Positions 43,914 through 51,238 of a stretch of DNA of 64,000 nt are shown here, one piece after another. A program made the translations under genes and the position numbers. The stretch is from positions 653,784 through 717,783 of the forward strand of contig NZ_SHKI01000003.1 in the NCBI RefSeq assembly GCF_004217175.1, written 5' to 3'. Under the pieces are notes generated by a model. That model was not told where the DNA came from, did no database searches, and saw only the letters and a list, made by a program, of their open reading frames with translations. Every line of letters begins with the position of its first letter. The stretch's first letter is position 1. The DNA comes from Leucobacter luti (GTDB taxonomy: Bacteria > Actinomycetota > Actinomycetes > Actinomycetales > Microbacteriaceae).

Positions 43914-46430
43914 ATGCACGAACACCACAGCCATACCTCACCCGCGGGAGCGGGGCGCTCGCCCGGGCGGGCGCGCGGGGGCGCGGTCACCCCGCGCCGC
44001 GCGCTCGCCGTACTGGGGGCCGCGGCTATCGCGGTTCCCATCGCATTCGTCCCGGCGATGGCCTCGGCCGCGCCGTACGCGCCCGCCGACGGGATCGCGG
44101 CGATCCGCGCCGGCGACTACCTGCCCGACTACCTGCAGGAGTTCGCCGGCCAGGTCGACGATGCCGCCGTCTTTGAGCACGTGCGGCACCTCGCCGTCGA
44201 CATCGGGCCGCGCGTCGCCGGCACGAACGCCGAGCTGCAGGCGAGCGCGTATGTGCAGGGGAAGCTCGACTCCTACGGCTTCACCACCCGGACCGAGTCG
44301 TTCCCGGTGACCGCGTCCACCTTCGCGAACGTGTCGCCGAGCCGCGACATCCCCACGCAGGTGAGCTGGCAGTACCGGCCCGCGACCAACGCGCTCTTCA
44401 CCGGTGACGGCGCGCCCGTGACCGCCGAGGTCGTCGATATCGGCGACGGCAGCGCGTTTACCCCCGAGCAGGTTGCCGGAAAGTTCGTCCTCGTGACGTT
44501 CAGCTCAACCACGGCCGTGCGCACGCAGCAGCTCACCGACCTCGTTGCGGCGGGCGCCGCCGGCGTCATCTTCGGGGCCACCAACCCGAACAACTCGATG
44601 GCAAACCCCGCCACGGTTCCCGCCGCGGCGACCGGGATCCAGGTTGTCGGTGCGTCCCTGATGCAGGCCACGCGGGTTCGCGATCTGCTCGCCACGGGCC
44701 CGCTCACCATCAGCATGACGACGGAGCGCAGCGGCACGACGAGCACCAACGTGATCGGCGTGCGCCCCGCGGTCGGCGACACCGACGGCACCGCGCCGAT
44801 CGTCTACATTGGCGCGCACATCGACTCGGTCGTGGGCAGCCCCGGCGCGAGCGACAACGCGTCGGGCGTGGGCATCATGCTCGAGTCGGCCCGCATCATG
44901 AGCCAGTACTCGCTCGACACCGAGATTCGAGTCGGCACCTGGGGTGCCGAGGAGAAGGGGATCGTCGGCTCGAAGGTGCACGCGCAGAGCCTCACCCCCG
45001 AAGAGATCGACCGCACCGTGGGTGCCTGGAACATGGACATGGCCGGAACCGCGTACGCGGGGACCCCGGAGCGGCCCATGGAATTCTGGGGCCTGAGCCT
45101 GAAGCCGGAGGGCATGCAGAACTCGGTGCTCAACCACGCGGACGCGCTCTCCGAGCACACGAACCGCGGCCCGCTGAACCGCGGCAACGTGGCGCGCAGC
45201 GATCACGAGTCGTTCCAGAACGTGGGGATCGACGCCGCGGTGTTCAGCTGGATGTTCTGGTCGGCTGACTCGTCGATCGTGCTCGAACCGACCTACCACC
45301 AGACCTCCGACACGATCGATAACGTGTCGCAGGAGCGGATGGGGATCTCCACCGAGATCATCGGCGGCTCCGCGTTCCGCGCGTCACTGAACACCGTCAC
45401 CGTTGAGGTGGAGGACGCTGCCGGGGATCCGGCGGCCGGGGTGTCCGTGGCGATGAAGTGCGACGCCGACGAGGGCTGGCGCGAGGTCGGCGAGACCGCC
45501 GCGAGCGGCGCAGCGACGGTGCTCGCACCCGACGCGTCCTGCGACTTCGCCGCGCTCGCCGCAAACGGCGCGCTTGGTGGCGCGCTCGACCAGGTGGTCG
45601 CGGGCGACACCGACGTGCAGCTCGCGCTTGTGCATGACACGACCGCGCCGACGGTCACGTTCGACATGCCGAGCGGGGCGAACGCCGCGGGCTGGTACGC
45701 CACGGCACCCGTGGTCGTGGGGATCGACGCCGCAGACGATCTCGACGACGCGCCTGACGTCGAGGTCTCGCGCAACGGGACCGACTGGAGCCCGTACACC
45801 GGGCCGGTCGAGCTCAGCGACGAGGGTGTGAACCAGCTGCACGCGCGCGTCACCGACGGCGGGGGCGGCGTCACCGAGGAAGCTCGGGAGTACCCGATCG
45901 ACACGGTCGCACCGACGGTGTCGGCGACGGCAAATGCCGCCACCCGCGGTTCCGTGACGGTCGAATCGGCCGATGCAACCTCGGGTGTGGCGGCCGTCGA
46001 GTACCGGATCCTGCCTGACGGCGCGTGGACCGCGCTGCCGAACGCCGCGGCCGCGAACGCGAGCCTCGCGCGCGTTGCGGCGCCCGCCGCCACCGACTCG
46101 CGCACCGCCACCCTGCCGCTCGGCACCGCGGCGGCCACCGCCGAGGTGCGTGCGGTGGACACCGCGGGCCACACGAGTCAGACGGCGACCGTCGAGTTTG
46201 CGGCGGGCCCGGAGACGGAGCCCACCACGCCGACGGAGCCGACCACGCCCACGACGCCCGGGCAGCCGCAGGACGGCGGCTCGGCGAGCCAGCCGGGCGG
46301 GCTGGCGAACACCGGCGGACCCGGAGTGTTCGGCTACGCCGCGTTTGTCGCTGCGCTGCTGCTCGTGGGCGGCGGGGCACTGGTGATTGCGCGCCGCCGC
46401 CTTGCGGCCGACGCGCGAAACGAGGGCTAG
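43914..46430 (+). CDS. LAxTG-anchored M28 aminopeptidase with PA domain
   Basis: The ATG at 43914 opens an 838-residue surface protein. A signal sequence covers residues 28-53 (AVLGAAAIAVPIAFVPAMASA). A PA-like insert (about 165-265) lies within the M28 peptidase domain. Zinc ligands can be read at H302 (YIGAHIDS), D314 (SDNASG), E347 (GAEEKG, with E346 as the base), D375 (NMDMAG) and H462 (TYHQTSD). Two Ig/FN3-like regions follow (about 555-780), then a Pro/Thr stalk and the sorting signal LANTG (797-801), a hydrophobic helix and RRR. LAxTG is the motif of class E sortases of high-GC actinomycetes. It should be displayed on the cell wall and release N-terminal amino acids from peptides. The ribosome site AGAGGA is rather far (12 bases). 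Confidence 0.92.
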   Translation: MHEHHSHTSPAGAGRSPGRARGGAVTPRRALAVLGAAAIAVPIAFVPAMASAAPYAPADGIAAIRAGDYLPDYLQEFAGQVDDAAVFEHVRHLAVDIGPRVAGTNAELQASAYVQGKLDSYGFTTRTESFPVTASTFANVSPSRDIPTQVSWQYRPATNALFTGDGAPVTAEVVDIGDGSAFTPEQVAGKFVLVTFSSTTAVRTQQLTDLVAAGAAGVIFGATNPNNSMANPATVPAAATGIQVVGASLMQATRVRDLLATGPLTISMTTERSGTTSTNVIGVRPAVGDTDGTAPIVYIGAHIDSVVGSPGASDNASGVGIMLESARIMSQYSLDTEIRVGTWGAEEKGIVGSKVHAQSLTPEEIDRTVGAWNMDMAGTAYAGTPERPMEFWGLSLKPEGMQNSVLNHADALSEHTNRGPLNRGNVARSDHESFQNVGIDAAVFSWMFWSADSSIVLEPTYHQTSDTIDNVSQERMGISTEIIGGSAFRASLNTVTVEVEDAAGDPAAGVSVAMKCDADEGWREVGETAASGAATVLAPDASCDFAALAANGALGGALDQVVAGDTDVQLALVHDTTAPTVTFDMPSGANAAGWYATAPVVVGIDAADDLDDAPDVEVSRNGTDWSPYTGPVELSDEGVNQLHARVTDGGGGVTEEAREYPIDTVAPTVSATANAATRGSVTVESADATSGVAAVEYRILPDGAWTALPNAAAANASLARVAAPAATDSRTATLPLGTAAATAEVRAVDTAGHTSQTATVEFAAGPETEPTTPTEPTTPTTPGQPQDGGSASQPGGLANTGGPGVFGYAAFVAALLLVGGGALVIARRRLAADARNEG

Positions 46431-46455
46431 CCGACCGATCGGTCCACGCAGTGAG

Positions 46456-46498
46456 CCGGGGCCCGCGCGAGTGACGCTGTCACTCGCGCGGGCCCCGG
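46456..46498. terminator. 20-bp hairpin terminator
   Basis: A perfect 20-bp stem (46456-46475 and 46479-46498) with the 3-base loop GCT separates the M28 peptidase gene from the convergent SDR gene and probably terminates both. Confidence 0.88.
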
Positions 46499-46527
46499 TG
46501 TTGTGCCGGGAGCGCTACTGGCGCGGG

Positions 46528-47283
46528 TCAGTGCACCGAGAATCCGCCGTCGACGGCGAGTGACTGCCCGGTGACGTACGCGGATCCGGCCCCCGCCAGA
46601 AACACCGCGGCTCCGGCAAAGTCGTCCGCCTGGCCATTGCGGCCGATCAGTGTGCGCGCGGCGAGCGCCGCCACGGTGCCGGGATCCCCGCTCAGTCGCG
46701 CGTTGAGCGGGGTCTGCACGAAGCCGGGGATCAGCACGTTCGCGGTGACGCCCCGCGGGGACCACGCCTCCGCCTGCGAACGGGCGAGCGCTTCGAGCGC
46801 GGCCTTCGATACTCCGTAGGCGCCGCTCGCGGCAAAGGGGCGGTGCGCCTGTTGCGAGCTGATGTGAATGATCCTGCCGTAGCCGCGCTCCGCCATGCCC
46901 GGTGCGAGCTGCTGCCCCAGGATGAACGGCGCATCAAGGTTGACGGCCATGGTCGCGTCCCAGCTGCGCTCGTCGAGCTCCGCGAGCGGCGGCCTGAGAT
47001 TGATCCCCGCGGAGTTTACGAGGATGTCCACGGGGCCGGCCGCGTCCGCGAGCGCGTGCGCCCCGGCGCGACTGCCGAGATCCGCCACGACTCCGACCGC
47101 ATCGCCGCCAGCGGAGCCGATCTCCGCGACGGTGGCGGCGATGGCAGCCTCGGTGCGCGCCGCGACGATCACCCGGGCCCCGGCCCCGGCGAGCGCCGTG
47201 GCGATCGCGCGGCCGATCCCGGAGCTGCCGCCCGTCACGAGTGCGGTGCGGCCGGTGAGCCCAAAGAGCTGATCGAGGTACAT
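46528..47283 (-). CDS. Short-chain dehydrogenase/reductase
   Basis: A 251-residue classical SDR: cofactor loop TGGSSGIGRAIA, NSAGINLR, catalytic Ser in HISSQQ, Tyr-x-x-x-Lys in GAYGVSKAAL and the C-terminal AVFLAGAGSAYVTGQSLAVDGGF. The text resembles gluconate 5-dehydrogenase/3-oxoacyl reductase-like members (LFGLTGRTALVTGGSSGIG start). The Arg after strand 2 (AARTE) suggests NADP(H). The substrate is unknown. It is preceded on the same strand by a methyltransferase gene 34 bases away. Confidence 0.92.
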   Translation of the reverse strand: MYLDQLFGLTGRTALVTGGSSGIGRAIATALAGAGARVIVAARTEAAIAATVAEIGSAGGDAVGVVADLGSRAGAHALADAAGPVDILVNSAGINLRPPLAELDERSWDATMAVNLDAPFILGQQLAPGMAERGYGRIIHISSQQAHRPFAASGAYGVSKAALEALARSQAEAWSPRGVTANVLIPGFVQTPLNARLSGDPGTVAALAARTLIGRNGQADDFAGAAVFLAGAGSAYVTGQSLAVDGGFSVH

Positions 47284-47317
47284 CGCGTCAGCGTATCAAC
47301 CGGCCAGCCGCCGCAGC

Positions 47318-48151
47318 TCACTCCGGCTTCGAGGCGCGCAGGGTGTAGCTGAGCGGGACCGAGCCGGAGTGCTGGGTGAGCGCCCACTCGCCGCCGGGGC
47401 GCAGGGTCATCTGACCCGGCAGTGCCTCCCACGGCACGCTGTCGTGCTCCACGAGCAGGTCGATCCGCAACCCGCTCGTGATGAGCGCGGTGACGATCTC
47501 ACCCAGCGAGTGGTTCCACTCGTAGGTCGTTGACGCCTGAATCGGCGTCGCGGTCTGCACGTAGCTCTGGTCGTCGTCCCACTCGAGAGGCGTGGCGCGC
47601 TCGAAGTAAGGGAAGCGCAGGTGCAGGTCGTCGGTGAGCGTCTCGTCCATCGCCCACAGCACCGGGTGCCCCTCGCGGATGAACAGCGAGCCGCTCGGCG
47701 CGAGCAGCGCCGCGACCACACCCGCCCACTCGCGGATGCTCGGTATCCAGCAGATCGCTCCGATGCCCGTGTAGACCAGATCGAATGCGCCGCGGGGGAG
47801 CGCCTCGTGGGCGGTGCGCACGTCGGACCGCACGAAGTCGACGGCGTCCCCGGTCTCGGCGACGAGCCGCTGGGCCTCAGCGACCGCGCGCTCGGAGAAG
47901 TCGAGCCCGGTGACCCGGGCGCCGAGGCGCGCGAGCGAGAGCGTGTCGGTGCCGATGTGGCACTGCAGGTGCACCGCGCGCGCCCCGGCGATGTCGCCGA
48001 GGAGTGGCAGGTCGAAGCGGACCACGTCGGAGAGGAGATCCGGGTTGTCTACGTACCGCTGTGCCTCGTAGCCCGAGCCGTCGCGGGCGGCGTGGAGGGC
48101 CGCCCGCTCGTCCCAGTTCGCTTGATTCGCGGCGATGTAGTCGGTCGTCAT
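47318..48151 (-). CDS. SAM-dependent methyltransferase
   Basis: A 277-residue class I methyltransferase. The SAM motif is AVHLQCHIGTDTLSLARLGARVTGLDFSERAVAEAQRL (motif I uses CHIGTDT in place of the usual GxGxG). FDLVYTGIGAICWIPSIREWAGVVAALLAPSGSLFIREGHPVLW holds motifs II and III. This CHxGTD group is common in actinomycetes and its substrates are not established. GGGAAAGGA precedes the ATG. Confidence 0.9.
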   Translation of the reverse strand: MTTDYIAANQANWDERAALHAARDGSGYEAQRYVDNPDLLSDVVRFDLPLLGDIAGARAVHLQCHIGTDTLSLARLGARVTGLDFSERAVAEAQRLVAETGDAVDFVRSDVRTAHEALPRGAFDLVYTGIGAICWIPSIREWAGVVAALLAPSGSLFIREGHPVLWAMDETLTDDLHLRFPYFERATPLEWDDDQSYVQTATPIQASTTYEWNHSLGEIVTALITSGLRIDLLVEHDSVPWEALPGQMTLRPGGEWALTQHSGSVPLSYTLRASKPE

Positions 48152-48220
48152 GCGCGGTCCTTTCCCTCGCTGTGGTGCTGGGGAAAGTCTAGGCGGGGTG
48201 TGCCTGGCGGTGACACTCGC

Positions 48221-49339
48221 CTACGCGTAGTAGCCGACCGTGGCGCGAATCTGGTCCGCGTGCCGATAGATCTCGTCGAGACTGTCGATTGGATGCCGAG
48301 TTTCAGTCTTGTCCTCGTCGAATAGGCCGATGTACTTCTGCGAGGTGTTGAACCACAGTCGGGCGAGCGGCTTCCGGTTGTTGTCGTCGAGGAGGATTCC
48401 AAAATAGCTCTTGTTATCCCGGTGTGCGATTCGGGCTGGTTCAACCTCGCTACACGCAATTGCCCGCACGATCTGGTATCCCTCGATTTCTTCGAGGGTG
48501 GTGTCGATGCCGTCGCGATCTTCGGAGGGCTCGTTCGCCGCGGTCTGTGCGGAGCTCTCGGCAACCTGCTCGCTCGCGTGCGGTGAGGACACTGATGCGT
48601 CGTCGTTTTGCAGAGCCTGGCCTCCGAGTGCGGCCTTGAGGCGGTCATTCACGCGGTCGTTGAGGAACTGCTTCATCGCCTTGGTGACGAGGCGGGTGAA
48701 CTGGTCACGAACTTTCTGGGTGAAGGATCCTTCGTAGACCCGGGCGGTGAGGAACTTGACCCACTCGGCGTCCGGCTCTGCGAACTGGGCAGACAGCACC
48801 CGCTTGAACTCGCCCACATACTTGAGCTCTTCCGCCGCGTTAATGATCGAATCGAGATCGAACGCATCCTTTGCGAGCTTATTGAGTTCTGGGATCAGCG
48901 CGCTGTCGAGATCGGAAACCTCGATCACGAGAAACGGTTTCTCATCCATCTTGTTTGGCGCGTCAAGGTCGGTGAAGAAGTGGTATTCATCACCATTGGT
49001 GAGGATTGCGATCCGCGCCGATGTAGTTGCAAAGTACCTGAACAGCTGAGAGGCGTGCTTGATATTCAGTGGCGAGCCGACGTGCTTGCACTCGATCAGG
49101 ATCTGGACTGCGCCGTCCTTCACGATCGCGTAGTCAACCTTTTCGCCGCGCTTTGTGCCAACGTCTGCGGTGAACTCGGGGATGACCTCGTGGGGGTTGA
49201 ACACGTCGTACCCGAGCACTAGCGAGATGAACGGCATCACAAAGGCGTTCTTCGTTGCTTCTTCGGTTTCGATGCTCCCGCGCTGCTGCGAGAGCTTTGC
49301 AGCGAGGCTATTGAGGCGTTCGGTGATTTCCGTGGACAT
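48221..49339 (-). CDS. Orphan HsdR-N-type nuclease protein, lower GC
   Basis: The ATG at 49339 has AAAGGAG upstream and gives 372 residues. The first 150 match the type I restriction subunit N-terminal nuclease fold: FVMPFISLVLGYDVFNPHEVIPEF, then the PD-(D/E)xK core VDYAIVKDGAVQILIECKHV (Asp, Glu-Cys-Lys). A helical middle (KVRDQFTRLVTKAMKQFLNDRVNDRLKAAL), a Ser/Ala/Glu-rich linker and a C-terminal beta domain with GYQIVRAIA, SYFGILLDDNNRKPLARLWFN follow. No helicase motor, specificity or methylase gene is adjacent. The gene is clearly less GC-rich and less biased in codon choice than its neighbours, suggesting transfer. Possible phage-defence function. Confidence 0.8.
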   Translation of the reverse strand: MSTEITERLNSLAAKLSQQRGSIETEEATKNAFVMPFISLVLGYDVFNPHEVIPEFTADVGTKRGEKVDYAIVKDGAVQILIECKHVGSPLNIKHASQLFRYFATTSARIAILTNGDEYHFFTDLDAPNKMDEKPFLVIEVSDLDSALIPELNKLAKDAFDLDSIINAAEELKYVGEFKRVLSAQFAEPDAEWVKFLTARVYEGSFTQKVRDQFTRLVTKAMKQFLNDRVNDRLKAALGGQALQNDDASVSSPHASEQVAESSAQTAANEPSEDRDGIDTTLEEIEGYQIVRAIACSEVEPARIAHRDNKSYFGILLDDNNRKPLARLWFNTSQKYIGLFDEDKTETRHPIDSLDEIYRHADQIRATVGYYA

Positions 49340-49380
49340 GCAGACTCCTTTGGTGCAATGTTCGGCTTGCCCTGATCCTA

Positions 49381-49463
49381 GTGTCACGTTCGGACAAAGC
49401 CCTATCGAGCGCAGGGCGCCTGCCCTGAGCGCGACGTGACGCACCCCAAATGTCACGGTTCGG
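49381..49463 (+). promoter_or_regulatory. Repeated TGTCACG-TTCGG element ahead of the pilus operon
   Basis: GTGTCACGTTCGG (49381-49393) recurs as ATGTCACGGTTCGG (49450-49463), with an inverted CGTGACG between them (49434-49440). The first copy is near the divergent nuclease gene, the second about 105 bases before the pilin start. They could be sites for a regulator or alternative sigma promoter elements; no standard -35/-10 pair is obvious. No gene is present in 49340-49569. Confidence 0.4.
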
Positions 49464-49569
49464 TAACGGCGCATCACTATTTCGGGGTCTCCCGCACTCG
49501 TCTTGTGTAGGCCGCTCTGCGGCTCACGGCAACGGGGCCTTGGGGGCTCTCAACGAGAGGAATGAACAG

Positions 49570-51096
49570 GTGAATGCAATGTCGGCACACCGACGCGTAG
49601 TCGCGACACTCGCCGCGGGGGCTCTGGGCGTCGCCGCCCTGATGGGGACCGCATCCGCGGCTCAGGCCGCACCGCAGGAATACGGAAACATCGATCTTGA
49701 TCGCACGGGCTCGCTCACCGTGCACAAGTACCTGCACCAGAACACGACCCGGGCGGGCGACGTGAGCGCGCCACCCGCTGACGGCGATTTCAGCGATCCC
49801 GTGGCAGGCGTCGGCTTTACCGCCTACCCGATCCAAAGCGCCGGTTCCCCGCTGAACCTCTCGGACCCGGCGAGCTGGACCACGCTGAAGAACCTCACGC
49901 CCGGCGCCGCTTGCACGGCCCCCGCCGGCGGCTACACGCTCGGCGCCGCGCGTGCGCTCCCCGTGACCACCGCGCTCGGCGTCGCCACGATCTCGCTGCC
50001 CGTGGGCGCGTACCAAATCTGTGAGACCTCGGCTCCCGCGAACATCATCGACCGCGCGGCCCCGTTCATCGTCACGATCCCGATGCCCCACGAGAGCGGC
50101 TGGGTGTACGACGTGCACGCCTACCCGAAGAACGGCGAGGGCGCGATCGAGAAGACCATCGAGGAGCAGCAGGAGACAGGCCTCGGCTCGGTCGTGCGCT
50201 TCCCGGTGACCGTCCCCGTGCCCGCGAGCGCGCAGACCTGGACCGGCTTTGCGATCCGAGACACCCTCGACCCTCGACTCGCGCCGATCGCATCCGCAGA
50301 CATCGCGGTGACCGTGGACGGCGTCGCACTCGACGCGAGCTACTACGCGACCACCGTCACCGGGCAGCAGATCACCGTGAACTTCACTGCCGCCGGGCTC
50401 GCCTGGCTGAACGAGGGCCCCAACGCTCACGCCGGCAGCCTGGTGAAGGTGATCTTTGCCGGAACCGTGGTCGAGGTGGGCGACGGCGTCATCGAGAACA
50501 CTGCTGAACTGTGGCCCAACAACCCGGGCTTCGACCCGAACCTGCAGCCGCCGATCCCGTCGAACGAGGTCAAGACGCACTGGGGCAGCCTGCAGGTGCA
50601 GAAGCGTGCCGCCGGCACCACTGGCACGCAGGGTCTGCTCAACGGCGCCGTCTTCGAGGTGTACAACGCGGTTGAGCCCTACGCGGCAGACTGCACCGGC
50701 GCGGTCGCAGACGGCGCGGCCGTCACGGTCGACGGCTCCACCCGGTTCACCTCCGCGGGAACCGGCGTGATCAGCGTGCCCGGCCTGTTCGTGAGCGACA
50801 GCGTGAACCCCGCGGTCAACGCTCAGCAGCGCTGCTACGTGCTCAAGGAGGTCGCGGCTCCCGCGGGCTACGTGCTCCCCACTCAGCCGTTCACCGCCGT
50901 CACCGTGAAGATCGGTGAGACCGCGCTCGCGGAGAACGCGCAGATCACGAACACGCAGATCGGCGTCCCCGAGCTGCCGCTGACCGGTGGCGCGGGGCAG
51001 ATGCTCCTGATCCTCGGCGGTGTCGGCGCTGCCGCCGTCGCCGTGGGGTTGACGGTGCTGAACCGCCGCCGCACCCCCGCTGCACCGCAGCGGTAA
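49570..51096 (+). CDS. SpaA/SpaH-type major pilin (backbone)
   Basis: The GTG at 49570 is placed 8 bases after AGAGGA; an ATG 3 codons later is possible. The 508-residue precursor has a Sec signal ending near AAQA (residue 34). It has a pilin motif WVYDVHAYPKN (W178, polymerising K187), several Ig-like domains able to form Lys-Asn isopeptide bonds, an E-box YVLKEVAAPAGYVLP (E427), the sorting signal LPLTG (469-473), a hydrophobic helix and NRRR. Sortase C joins subunits through K187 and the LPLTG Thr. It heads the operon pilin-tip-sortase. Confidence 0.95.
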   Translation: MNAMSAHRRVVATLAAGALGVAALMGTASAAQAAPQEYGNIDLDRTGSLTVHKYLHQNTTRAGDVSAPPADGDFSDPVAGVGFTAYPIQSAGSPLNLSDPASWTTLKNLTPGAACTAPAGGYTLGAARALPVTTALGVATISLPVGAYQICETSAPANIIDRAAPFIVTIPMPHESGWVYDVHAYPKNGEGAIEKTIEEQQETGLGSVVRFPVTVPVPASAQTWTGFAIRDTLDPRLAPIASADIAVTVDGVALDASYYATTVTGQQITVNFTAAGLAWLNEGPNAHAGSLVKVIFAGTVVEVGDGVIENTAELWPNNPGFDPNLQPPIPSNEVKTHWGSLQVQKRAAGTTGTQGLLNGAVFEVYNAVEPYAADCTGAVADGAAVTVDGSTRFTSAGTGVISVPGLFVSDSVNPAVNAQQRCYVLKEVAAPAGYVLPTQPFTAVTVKIGETALAENAQITNTQIGVPELPLTGGAGQMLLILGGVGAAAVAVGLTVLNRRRTPAAPQR

Positions 51097-51105
51097 CCAA
51101 AGCCG

Positions 51106-51185
51106 CCCGGTGGTGTGTGGGCTCTCCCCCAGAAAACTCACACATCGCCGGGTGTTCATCCGGGGCTCCTGACCAGGTCAGGAGC
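51106..51185 (+). terminator. Two hairpins between backbone and tip pilin genes
   Basis: A 14-bp stem with two wobble pairs (51106-51119 with 51139-51152) and a perfect 9-bp stem (GCTCCTGAC at 51165-51173, complement at 51177-51185) lie in the 142-base gap. Neither has a T tract. They could reduce read-through so that backbone is made in excess over tip protein. Confidence 0.7.
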
Positions 51186-51238
51186 ACACCGGACCCGCGC
51201 CGTCGGCGCTCACTGGGACAGATGAAAGGTCTCTAGCA

